This document shows, piece after piece, positions 53,979 to 64,000 of a stretch of DNA of 64,000 nt. The stretch comes from Lotus japonicus (Eukaryota > Streptophyta > Magnoliopsida > Fabales > Fabaceae), in NCBI RefSeq assembly GCF_012489685.1, contig NC_080043.1:46887127-46951126 (forward strand). Reading direction: 5' to 3'. The notes beneath the pieces were generated by a model, which saw only the letters and a list, made by a program, of their open reading frames with translations, was not told where the DNA came from and made no database searches. Numbering within the stretch: the first letter of the stretch is position 1; each line of letters starts with the position of its first letter. Made by a program: the position numbers and the translations under genes.

Positions 53979-54884
53979 TTAACGTGTTATTCTGAACCTC
54001 GTGTAACTTCTATAGTTTAAACACGAGCAACGGTCAAATAAAGTATTATTAGGCGTAATAACTATAAAGTCAATGCTTAAACAATTTAAGTAAAATTGGT
54101 GCGTCGCATGTGCTACGAGAGTAATGGAGCGTATTATACTAGAATGAGAAAGAATAGTTAGAAGGTTACCATCGTTTGTGCGCTCTCCTCTGACTAGTCG
54201 ACCAGCTCCCTCGCCGCACGAGATATAGACTCCTCCCCGTGCAGCAGGATGTCTTCCTCTTACCGTAGGCACAGATGGCTCAACCCTGGTTACATTGCAA
54301 TCCTTGGCTTGATGCCCCGGGCGATTGCAGTTGAAACATAGAGGTCTCCCGTCTGGACACTTGTTAGAGTGGTGCCCCACCTTCTTGCACCTGTAACACG
54401 TTACTTGCTTCCTCGCCCCTTTAGATTTGGCAGGAAGTTTACCCTTCATCTTGTTGTCAGACGGTCCCGCTTGGAACGTCCTACAGTTCACGGCCAAATG
54501 TCCACGTTGTTTGCACTTGAAGCATTGTGGTCCAGTCACTGAGCACTGAAAGGCGTAGTGTCCAAGCTTTCCACAACGGAAACATGACACAGCCTCCTGG
54601 CCAATAGTTGTGGTCGTCGACTTGCGTGATCCTGGAATAGGGTCTCTTCCCTCAGGATGCTGGTATGGCTTCCACCGTCGGTGCTCCTGAGAACCTGATC
54701 TCATTGGTCCTCCAGTTCCAGCTCGGTCCAATCCACTATGCTGGTACTTGGACGCCTGGATTAGCGGTTGAGGTTGCTCACGTGCCGCCTCCTCAGCGCG
54801 TCTGTAAGCGTCCTCAGCAGCCTGATTCATCATTGCCTCAATCATGGTAGCTATTGCCTTCGCCATACGGTCAGGGCTCACCAT
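53979..54884 (-). CDS. Capsid-less Gag with four zinc knuckles (element D)
   Basis: 301 codons from MVSPDRMAKAIATMIEAMMN, the position aligned with other gag starts; an in-frame Met 12 codons upstream (54920) is less likely. After ~32 N-terminal residues the entire capsid domain present in A and B is missing in frame. The protein passes directly to the [11 protein letters not shown] linker. Four CCHC motifs follow: CFRCGKLGHYAFQC, CFKCKQRGHLAVNC, CYRCKKVGHHSNKC and CFNCNRPGHQAKDC, against two in B. The protease site is replaced (LSHSSII), as in A. The product would be a basic nucleic-acid-binding protein without particle-forming ability. The frame is open throughout, so it may still be made. 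Confidence 0.7.
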   Translation of the reverse strand: MVSPDRMAKAIATMIEAMMNQAAEDAYRRAEEAAREQPQPLIQASKYQHSGLDRAGTGGPMRSGSQEHRRWKPYQHPEGRDPIPGSRKSTTTTIGQEAVSCFRCGKLGHYAFQCSVTGPQCFKCKQRGHLAVNCRTFQAGPSDNKMKGKLPAKSKGARKQVTCYRCKKVGHHSNKCPDGRPLCFNCNRPGHQAKDCNVTRVEPSVPTVRGRHPAARGGVYISCGEGAGRLVRGERTNDGNLLTILSHSSIIRSITLVAHATHQFYLNCLSIDFIVITPNNTLFDRCSCLNYRSYTRFRITR

Positions 54885-55081
54885 CCTATGCTTAGTCAAC
54901 AAACAGTTAGTACTCATCATCGGATAGCATCTAACATACTATACAATATGATTAAGCAATAACTTCAATCAATTCTAAGCGAGAAATCGCTTGGCAGACA
55001 ATCAATTTTTTACTCTTTGCAGAGTCACACAACCTAGCACAGAAGACCTATTCCCCAAAGACTCCCGAAAGACTCGACTAA

Positions 55082-55093
55082 GCTCTGATACCA
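55082..55093 (-). other. Element D primer-binding site
   Basis: Plus-strand GCTCTGATACCA, three bases from the LTR at 55097; initiator tRNA-Met type. Confidence 0.92.
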
Positions 55094-55096
55094 CAA

Positions 55097-58000
55097 TGTA
55101 AACACCCCGATTTCGGTGGCGTCACTTTAGTAACCAAAGAAATAACTTAAGCGGAAAAACGTGAATTATTTTTTTTTCGATAATGTAAGTAAAGACAGAA
55201 AGAGATGAAACTCTAAAACGAAGATAACAGAACTAATATACAATATGATTACAGCCCCCACTGTAAGTTGTAAACCACGTCACGAGTAAACCTCCAGTGA
55301 CGGAAAGTAAAAGAGAGTAACGCCCGTAGGCAAAAGTACAAACCAAGGTAAAAATATTGTGTCCGCAACACTAAACCTCAAAATCTGAGAACAAGTTGGC
55401 CCAGCGGCCTAAGAGAAGACCCCCTAGATCCAACCAGCTCTCTGTGATCTCCATAGGAAACCACACAAAAAGCTACCGGTAGGAAACTACCCTGTCCCCA
55501 AAACTGAAGCATGACGGTCAGAGCATCGACACTACTCCTACACTAACCCCATCTCGAGTAAGTCGCTCGGTGGCCAGCGGGGTCGACCACCCCTGAACCG
55601 TAGTCCTCCTGATCAAGCTTCTTCAACCTAGTTTCCCCTGAAGGGTGAACCATCGTGAACCGGTCCGCCATACTCAACTGACAATGGCGTAGTCCGCCCA
55701 AACACACACAGAAGACGCGAGGGTCAACTCCAAAGAATTATATAAATAATAAAACCAGATATATAGGGTAATAATTATTTAGCCTCTCAGGCTTATACGT
55801 TTAGGGATAAAATCCTAGGGTTGCATATATCACAATGAATATGAAGATCATAATAACAATTAGCATGCCTCAAGTAGGATAAACAGGTACCAATCACACT
55901 CAGCAACTAAGTCAGCATGTATGTTGCATGAAATGCAATGCTGGGTAACAAAATGCATTCCGGAAGAAGGATGGACACCATCGAGTCAGCCCTAACACCG
56001 GCCAAAGTGGGACCATTCCGCTCGGGCGTCTCTTACACCACACAAAAGTAGTCAGATCAGCAGTGAACCCGTAGGTCTGCCATTCCGTCTGCTACTGAGG
56101 ACCACCGTAGTGTCCTAAATATGGAAATCCGGGTCTTATGACCATTTTGGAATCCACCGAGGTCCGGTAATCCGCCGTGTATTAACCTCAAAATGAGTGC
56201 ATGAATGCAAGTGATTAGCCAAACAACGTCTCCGACCTCACTCGACACGTCGTCACGTGTTCTAGCTAACTTATTGTCTCTAAAAAGCCTACCCTAAGGC
56301 AAACGTCGATTCTGCGACAAAATGAATTAATCAAAAGAAGAAGATACTTTGGAACTCATGGTTCCCGGCTAAACTTTAGATAGCCAAACAATAAACTGCT
56401 CATCGAGCGAAAAGGTACCGAGTACTTGGAAACTTATAGTTCCCGGCTAAACTTTAGATAGCCAAACATTAAACTGCTCATCGAGCGAAAAAGTATAAGC
56501 ATACTCGGAAACTTGTAAGTTTCCTCAAGACTTGGACTCGACGACACTTCTCATATTTCCCAAACTAATATTCAGGCTCTAAGCTCTTATCTAAGGGTAT
56601 CATTATTGTTCAAAGGATTTAGAAATTGATTAATGTCTTATGAGTTTTCCGTGATAAAATAGTTTTCATTTTAATCTTATAATACTTCCTAAGAGTTTTT
56701 AGAGATCCCATAATCTCAAATAATTCCCTGAGAAGGTCTCGATCCATTAAAACATAACAAGGTCCGAACTTCGTTCGTCCTTTAAAACTCTCTCAAAATC
56801 TCATAAAAATTTGGCATGACCTGCCCGTAATCCTCACTCCTCAGAATCTCATGTATAAGTGGAATAGCATAAATAAAACAGCTCAGTCAAAAGCATAAAC
56901 AGCATATTCCAACACATCCTAAGTTAACCATGTAGCACATAGCATGTGAATCATTTAGCACACAATATCATGGCATCAAATACTCAACAAGTTCGGCCGA
57001 AGCCTCAGAAATCATTTCAGACATTTAGCAATTAGGTGCATAACACATAAATCAAGTCGAATTTCATCGACACCTAAAGCATTATCTAGTAATTCAGAGA
57101 GTAGCCCTCACCTGTAACTCCTCCAGCGTTTTCCTCACAACCTCCTTCACGTTCCTCGCCTTGATCTCCAGGAAACTCCTCAAAAGAACCTTAAGCCAAA
57201 TCACAGAAATCAACACATTGAGTCAGAAACTCAGCAAGCAATAAGTCCTAGGGTTACACGGTACATTACAAACTCTGTGGTACGACAATCTAACGCGTTA
57301 AGACAAGTTTTCGAAAAAGTCGGATTTCCTCCCCCCTTGGTATAGCTCTCGGCCACTTTCCTTAATTGGGAGGGTCGATTTTTCTTCGATCAAACTTGGT
57401 TCCTAGGTTAACATAAGCCGTAACTAAGACGGTTCTAGGCTCGGAAAAATTTTCGGATCGAAAACTGATATAGGGGTAGTTTGGTCATTATTTTTAGCTC
57501 AAAATTTCAAAATTGGATTTTTGAAAAACAGATTGGATGGAGACGTCCACAACGACGTTTATGACGACAAATCCTACTAGCACTAAGCCAAGTCGATAGA
57601 TTAGAGCTTAAAGGTTGCGACTTTACCGAAAAATGGGTATTTAAGGTAGAAATTGATCCCGGCGGCATTTCGTCGACATTCGACAAAATCTAATCCGCAG
57701 AACACGCTCAGGAGCATGCAGGGAAGAAGTTTAGACGCTGAAATCAGCTTATTTGGACAGTTTTACAAAATGCTCCAAACTTTGAGCTCAGAAAAACATA
57801 GAAAAAGTCGACAGATCTGACGATCAGAAGCGAGATATAGTTTACCTACCTCAAGGTCTTCGATTAGCAACGATCGGTGAAGAAAACGGGCAAAGATTCG
57901 CGAAAATCCGGATCCTCTCTTTCTCTCTAGCTGCTCACGGTTTTGGGGGAGGGAATGGGTGCCTTTTTGCAAAAAATCAAATTTTCAAGCTATTTATAGG

Positions 58001-58672
58001 TTTTGGAAAAAGCGGAAAAAAGATTTTTTTGCGATTCCGATTTTTCCTGCGCGTTCCTCTGCGCATTCTAAGATAGGTTCTGGCGACAGAATTCCAGAAC
58101 TCAAAACAGGATTCTTGGAATTAAACCAAAAGATCCAAAATCGGCATAAGTCGGTGTAAGTCGGATTATCCCGAAAAACTACTTTTTGCAGTGATCGTCG
58201 GATGAGAAAACTTCCTTCTGAAGAAAGATTAGGAATGATGAGAGAAATAGGAGAACGCGGGTGGAATCTTCATTTGCAGCTCCGAATAGAAAAAGTCTTC
58301 ATCGTCTGTCGATCTTAGGTTTTCTCGAACTATCAGGGATTCCGTTTCGGCAAACTTCCGAGAATTGGAATTTGACGTTCGTACTTTCCAGGATTTCGCA
58401 TCGAAATGATTGTTTAAGGACGGAAAAGAGAAGTTCTAACATTTCTCTGAGGATTTTTGGAATTAGTTTCCATCGTGTCCTAAAGCGTAAATTAACTATT
58501 CACTAATACCTTTGACCTAGGATTAAGCGTATGTTAGTCGTGCTATAACTCTTTCGGTTCTTCGATAAATTCTTGGACTTTTCCTGAACCTTTTTCCTTC
58601 TCAAATTTATCTTAATCAAATAACTCTTTTATTTTATTCACTTATCCAAAGCGTTAAAACTTGGGCCTTACA
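55097..58672 (-). mobile_element. Element D LTR, second copy (3576 bp)
   Basis: Same as 47226-50800 except an extra A in the terminal TGTAAACACC and one substitution that I noticed. It serves as the 5' LTR of the internal region 50823-55096 and at the same time as the 3' LTR of the block at 58673-59911. Confidence 0.88.
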
Positions 58673-58709
58673 TTACTACCCTCCAAAAAGAAAGTTTCGA
58701 CCTCGAAAC

Positions 58710-59911
58710 TTAAGGGTCAGTAAAAAGTTCTGGGTACTGTTCCTTGATCTTTTCCTTCAGCTCCCACGTCGCATCGCCGGTGTCCTTGTTCCAAATAACC
58801 TTCACTAACTCGATCTCTTTTCCCCTCAACTGCTTTATCCTTGTGTCACCAATGCTGATTGGCGGTGTCTCGAAAGACAAGTTATCCTTCAACTCAATGT
58901 CATCCAGCTCGATAACATGTGTCGGATCAGCAATATACTTCCTCAGTTGTGTCGCATGGAATACATCGTGAATGTTTGATAGAAAAGGCGGTAGTGCGAT
59001 CTGATAAACTACCGGTCCTACACGACGAGTAATCTGATAAGGTCCAATGAACTTTGGCGTAAGCTTTCTTGACTTGATTGCTCGACCAACTCCTGTAGTC
59101 TGGGTAACTCGCAGAAACACATGATCTCCTTCTTCGAATTCCAGGGTTCTGCGCCTTTGATCTGCATAGCTCTTCTGTCTACTCTGAGAAGCCTTCATCT
59201 TCTCTCTGATCTGTTTAATCTTCTCAGTTGTCTGTTGCAGAAGTTCCGGTCCTACTAACAAATTCTCTCCATCTTGATACCAACATAAAGGTGTTCTACA
59301 CTTGCGGCCATACAAAGCCTCATACGGTGCCATACCTATGGTCGTATGAAAACTGTTGTTGTATGTGAACTCAATCAGTGGCAATAGGGTGTCCCAACTG
59401 CCCTTGTTGTCTAACACGCAAGCTCGTAGCAAATCCTCCAATGATTGGATAGTTCTCTCAGTTTGCCCATCAGTCTGTGGATGATAAGCAGAACTTAATC
59501 TCAGCCTCGTTCCCAAAGCATTATGAAGAGCTCCCCACAAATGTGAAGTAAACTTCGGGGTCTCTATCGGAAACGATACTTGTTGGCACTCCATGACGTC
59601 GCACAATCTCAGCTATATAAATCTCTGATAGCTTATCCACGTTGTACGTAGTTCTCACAGGTATGAAATGAGCTGACTTAGTCAATCGGTCCACGATTAC
59701 CCAAATCGAATCATATCCCTTTTGAGTTCTTGGCAACGCCACGACAAAATCCATCGATATGCTATCCCATTTCCATTGAGGTACATCCAAGCTTTGTAGC
59801 ATACCTGAAGATTTCTGATGTTCCACCTTCGCCTTTTGACAGATTAAACATGCAGCTACATATCCTGCCACTTGTCTCTTCATCCCTGGCCACCAAAATT
59901 CACCTTCAAGT
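58710..59911 (-). pseudogene. Element D integrase region, second copy, frameshifted
   Basis: Repeats 50838-52039. An extra G near 59558 (GGGG for GGG) breaks the integrase frame in the SDRDP motif, giving two overlapping frames (58710-59606 and 59521-59883). The homopolymer context next to an assembly gap makes a sequencing error plausible. The sequence stops at the N run. Confidence 0.85.
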
Positions 59912-60011
59912 NNNNNNNNNNNNNNNNNNNNNNNNNNNNNNNNNNNNNNNNNNNNNNNNNNNNNNNNNNNNNNNNNNNNNNNNNNNNNNNNNNNNNNNNN
60001 NNNNNNNNNNN
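59912..60011. other. Assembly gap of 100 N
   Basis: Exactly 100 N, a conventional placeholder for a gap of unknown size. Strand orientation and element identity change across it, so linkage of 60012-64000 to the left part is uncertain. Confidence 0.99.
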
Positions 60012-61044
60012 TATCTGGTTTTATTAATTATATAATTCTTTGGAGTTGACCCTCGCGTCTGCTGTGTGTGTTTGGCGGACTACGCCATTTGTCAGATGAG
60101 TATGGGGGATTGGTTTACCATGGTCAGCCCATCGGGGGGGACCAGGTACGAGATGCTTGATCAAGACGACCCAGGTGCATGGGTGGTCGATCCCGAGGGC
60201 CACCGTGCGACCTACACCGGTCGGGTCATGGAGGACCGTGTCGACCGATTCGGACGCTTGACGGAAGGGGTGATGAGGAGGCACATAGTGAGCTTCAACC
60301 TGCCTCCAGGAGTACATTGTGGACCCGGCTTGGGAGTACCTCCACCGCCACCATCCCCTTCGGATGATGAGGACCCTCTGAGGAGGTGCCAGTAGGTGGG
60401 GCTTCGACGGAGTCTAGTCCGTCTACTGCTGCTGCTGTCGTCGCGGATCTCGTTCCGGGCCCGAGCCCGAGAGGCCAGTGCAGGAGCGCATTAGGGTGGA
60501 CAGAGAGGGCAGTGTTGAGTATGTCGACTTAGTCGTCCTGGATGCAGATTCGGATGACGACCGCGCTAGCATGTAGGATCGAGTGCTAGTGTGGGCTCCT
60601 CGGGTAGGGATTAGTGTAGGAGTAGCGTCGATGCTCTGACCGTCATGCTTCAGTTTTGGGGACAGGGTAGTTTCCTACCGGTAGCTTTTTGTGTGGTTTC
60701 CTATGGAGATCACAGAGAGCTGGTTGGATTTAGGGGTCTTTTCTTAGGCCGCTGGGCCAACTTGTCTCAGTTTTTGTAGGTTAGTGTTGCGGACACAGTA
60801 TTTACTTGGACTGTACATATTGCCTTCGGGCGTTACTCTTTTTTGTCACCGTCACTGGAGGTTATCGTACGTGGTGTATTAGAGGCATGTATATATAGTT
60901 GTATAGTAGTTCCTTTTATCTTTTGTTGGGAGTTTATTGCTTTCTGTCTTTAGTTATATTGTCGAAAAAAAATAATTCACGTTTTTCCGCTTAAGTATTT
61001 TCTTTTGGTTACTAAAGTGACGCCACCGAAATCGGGGTGTTACA
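60012..61044 (+). mobile_element. Element E 5' LTR, right part
   Basis: Begins at the TATCTGGTTTTATT position just after the TATA box and runs to GGGGTGTTACA. It is closer to the LTR at 1296-5320 than to the element B LTR. It carries a frameshifted copy of the LTR ORF. The primer-binding site TGGTATCAGAGC lies at 61048-61059. Confidence 0.88.
60096..60576 (+). pseudogene. LTR-encoded protein, frameshifted copy (element E)
   Basis: From MSMGDWFTMV it follows the 1780-2259 protein closely for about 90 codons, then loses one C in a C run near 60371 (DEDP) and goes out of frame. The C-terminal frame resumes at the end with YVDLVVLDADSDDD and the shared ASM stop. Thus the C-terminal motif is conserved in all three copies. 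Confidence 0.7.
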
Positions 61045-61047
61045 TTG

Positions 61048-61059
61048 TGGTATCAGAGC
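61048..61059 (+). other. Element E primer-binding site
   Basis: TGGTATCAGAGC, three bases after the LTR end; initiator tRNA-Met type. Confidence 0.92.
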
Positions 61060-61256
61060 TTAGTCGAGTCTTTCGGGAGTCTTTGGGGAATAGGTCTTCT
61101 GTGCTAGGTTGTGTGACTCTGCAAAGAGTAAAAATTGATTGTCTGCCAAGCGATTTTTCGCTTAGAATTGTTTGAAGTTATTGCTTAATCATATTGTATA
61201 GTTATATTAGATGCTATCTTATGATGAGCACTAACTGTTTGTTAATTTAGCAGAAC

Positions 61257-64000
61257 ATGGTGAACGCTAACCAACTAGCTGAGATGATGGCCACTATGGC
61301 CCAAGCTGTGACTGCACAGGCAAACGATAATGCTATGAGGCGTGCTGCTGAGGAGGCACGTGATCAGCACCAACGCCAGAGGGAAGTGACATGGATCAGA
61401 ACAGAGGCCTGAATGATTTTAGGAGACAGGATCCACCTAAGTTCTCGGGGGGTACGGACCCGGACAAAGCGGATCTCTGGATCCAGGAGATTGAAAAGAT
61501 CTTCGGTGTATTACAGACTGCTGAGGGGCCAAGGTGGGAATGGCAACCTTTCTACTGTTGGGTGATGCTGAGTACTGGTGGAGAGGCGCCAGAGGAATGA
61601 TGGAAGCAAACAACTTGGAAGTGAACTGGGTTTCGTTTCGTGCTGCTTTTCTGGAAAGTATTTTCCAGATAGTGCTCGGGACGAGCGTGAGTCGCAATTC
61701 CTGACACTTCGTCAGGGTAGCATGTCCATCCCGGAATATGCTGCCAAGCTGGAATCGTTGGCCAAGCACTTTCGATTCTTCCGCAATGGGGTCGATGAAC
61801 CCTACATGTGCAAGCGCTTTGTGAATGGGCTGAGGCCCGATATTGAAGACTCGGTGAAACCGTTGGGATCACTCGTTTTCAGACTTTGGTTGAGAAAGCC
61901 ACTGAGGTGGAGATAATGAAGAACAGGAGACTGAACCGTGTTGGAACAGGAGGGCCGATGAGGTCGGGCTCTCAAAATTTTCAAGGCAGAGGGAGATTTC
62001 AGAGCAGGAGGCCGTATCAACGTCCTGCAGGTAGAGGAATTGCTTCAGGATCTTATAGGCCCATGGTGGGTACTGCTGGAGGTTCTGGAGGTCAGACTGT
62101 GAACAGGGAGATGACCTGTTACAGATGTGGGCAGCCTGGGCACTATGCCAATGCTTGTACTGACATGAGGCCCAAATGTTTAACTGTAACAAGTTGGGGC
62201 ATACTGCTGCTCAATGCAGAGCACCCAAGACAGAACCAGCTGTTAACACTGCTCGTGGGAAGCGTCCTGCTGCCAAGGCAAGAGTCTACACCATGGATGG
62301 TGAAGAAGCTGAAGAGTTGATGGTCTGATCAGGGGAGACTGCGAGATTGACGGTAATCTCCTAACTGTACTTTTCGATTCCGGAGCAACGCACTCTTTTA
62401 TCTCTAGGGAATGTGCTACTAGATTAAAACTTCCCGTTACTACTTTGAGTTTCGATCTTATAGTTACCACACCTGCCAAAACTCTGCTTGCCAATACTGC
62501 ATGCATGTATTGCCCAGTAACCTATAGGGATAAAGTTTACCATGCTAACCTAGTGTGCCTAACTCTCAAGAACCTAGATGTTATCCTAGGGATGGACTGG
62601 TTGTCCCACTACCATTGTCTTCTGGACTGTAGCCGAAAGAGAGTGGTATTTCCTGACTCGGATCTTTCCGAGTATCTATCCGCCAATCATATTAGCGTCT
62701 CTCTGAATGAAGGATCTCAAGAGTATTCAGTTTTGTTGAGCTTGGAGAGTAAAGGGAATTCGGAAGTGAGTAATATTCCAGTTGTGAGGGACTTCGCGGA
62801 TGTTTTTCCTGGCGATGTACCTGGTTTGCCGCCTGTACGCGACATTGAGTTTGCTATTGACATCGTACCGGGAACAGGACCGATTTCGATTGCACCATAT
62901 CGGATGGCACCTGCGGAATTGGTGGAGTTGAAGTCTCAACTGAGGATCTTCTGTCGAAGGGATTCATCCGACCAAGCGTTTCACCTTGGGGAGCACCCGT
63001 CTTATTGGTGAAAAAGAAGGATGGGAAATCTAGACTTTGTGTCGACTATCGACAACTGAACAAGGTGACCGTCAAGAATAGGTATCCGCTACCTAGAATT
63101 GATGATTTGATGGATCAACTACGAGGAGCTGCGATATTCTCAAAGATAGACCTGAAGTCGGGTTACCATCAGATCAGAGTAAAGACTGAGGATATCCAGA
63201 AGACGGCATTCCGGACTCGTTATGGACACTATGAGTATCTAGTGATGCCATTTGGGGTGACAAACGCACCTGCTATCTTCATGGATTACATGAATAGGAC
63301 ATTCCATCCGTTCTTGGATCGATTCGTCGTGGTGTTTATCGACGACATTCTGATCTACTCAAAGAATGCTGAAGATCATGAAGGGCACTTGCGTCAGGTT
63401 TTACAAGTGTTGAGAGAGACAAAGCTGTACGCCAACCCTTCTAAGTGTGAATTTTGGCTCGAAGAGGTAAAATTCTTGGGCCATGTGATCTCTAAAGAAG
63501 GTATAGCTGTGGATCCAGCAAAGGTAGAGACGGTGTTGTCATGGGAACGGCCAAAGACCGTGACTGAGATCAGGAGTTTTGTCGGTTTGGCGGGGTACTA
63601 TCGTCGCTTCATTGAGAATTTCGCCAAGATCGTTGGACCCTTGACTCAACTTACGAGAAAGGATCAACCTTTTGCATGGACCGAAGCGTGCGAAACTAGC
63701 TTTCAGACAATGAAGGAACGTTTGACGACGTCACCTGTACTCGTCTTACCGCAACCAGAGGAACCGTATGAAGTGTACTGTGATGCTTCGCATCAAGGGT
63801 TGGGATGTGTGCTGATGCAGCATCGGAAGGTGGTGGCTTATGCTTCACGACAACTGAAGACTCATGAGAAGAACTATCCGACTCATGACTTAGAACTTGC
63901 TGCCATTGTGTTTTCGTTGAAGATCTGGAGACATCACTTATATGGATGCAATTTCACCATATTTAGTGATCACAAGAGCTTGAAGTACTTGTTCGACCAG
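61257..64000 (+). pseudogene. gag-pol: Element E gag-pol, several one-base frameshifts, runs off window
   Basis: From ATG 61257 (MVNANQLAEMMATMAQAV) the text follows element B gag-pol, but single-base losses break it near 61390, 61530, 61660, 61870, 62180, 62320 and 62940. Segments between them are open and contain the capsid, a zinc knuckle CYRCGQPGHYANAC, the protease region and RT. From about 62945 to the window end the frame appears open, with [20 protein letters not shown] and [10 protein letters not shown]; integrase would lie beyond 64000. Nearly all damage is one-base deletion, many in short homopolymers, so part of it may be sequence error. Confidence 0.8.

Larger units (their letters stand above)
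47226..59911 (-). mobile_element. Element D: non-autonomous gypsy element, LTR-internal-LTR-internal array
   Basis: LTR 47226-50800, internal 50801-55096, LTR 55097-58672, then a second copy of the internal 3' part 58673-59911 up to the N gap. The two LTR-plus-internal blocks align at a constant offset of 7872 bases. I found only a handful of differences: one base extra at the LTR start 55097, one substitution near 49190/57062, one extra G near 59558, and a few substitutions near 59790-59865. Either a tandem element produced by LTR-LTR recombination or an assembly duplication next to the gap would explain this. Left flank CCTAT (47221-47225) has no visible partner. Confidence 0.85.

Noticed and set aside
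60012..61044. Continuation of the truncated element B 3' LTR (44538-46901) across element D and the gap
   Set aside because: Its R/U5 part and LTR ORF are much closer to the LTR at 1296-5320 than to element B's own 5' LTR, so it belongs to another element.

Overview
The window is plant nuclear heterochromatin built almost entirely from transposable elements. I see no single-copy host gene, rRNA, tRNA or CRISPR array. The mix (a Sirevirus-type Ty1/copia element with an env-like ORF, Ty3/gypsy chromovirus-type elements with 3.6-4.0 kb LTRs, RRM-bearing LINEs, a TRIM-like miniature element) and the style of the protein sequences suggest a papilionoid legume. That assignment is an inference from resemblance, not a database match.

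Layout. 1-8263: LTR fragments, a 4.0 kb minus-strand gypsy LTR (1296-5320), a truncated copia element (5321-5970) and a TRIM-like element (about 5978-6254). These lie in or beside a plus-strand LINE whose RRM piece is at 1069-1295 and whose 3' part, with poly(A), is at 6255-8263. 8264-30979: a minus-strand LINE fragment split by a plus-strand gypsy element with 3.8 kb LTRs (element A, 8536-30773, TSD ACCAG). Element A is itself split inside its left LTR by a 12.1 kb minus-strand Sirevirus-type copia element (SIRE-1, 12093-24203, TSD TTTTC). 30980-38139: a gypsy LTR fragment carrying a second, deletion-riddled and truncated SIRE copy (SIRE-2). 38140-46901: gypsy element B (plus), with an almost complete gag-pol. 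46902-59911: a minus-strand LTR fragment, then gypsy element D as LTR-internal-LTR-internal, ending at a 100-base N gap (59912-60011). 60012-64000: gypsy element E (plus), running off the window end.

How the parts work together. B and E belong to the pol-bearing lineage: Gag with two zinc knuckles, protease, RT, RNase H, integrase and a C-terminal chromodomain-like segment. A and D look like related non-autonomous derivatives. In both, the protease site is lost, RT is missing, and a conserved non-coding segment follows gag. D keeps a four-knuckle Gag without a capsid domain, plus an integrase remnant. SIRE-1 has open gag, pol and env-like frames and nearly identical LTRs, so it inserted recently.

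Most interesting. (1) The gypsy LTRs encode a 159-residue protein just downstream of a TATA box. Two diverged copies have the same length without gaps, and a core of 33 codons differs only synonymously. (2) Both SIRE copies carry, antisense to their own genes, a small coiled-coil ORF with its own TATA box and AATAAA signal. Its codon differences are mostly synonymous. Both look like selected extra genes of retrotransposons and are the best candidates for undescribed biology here.
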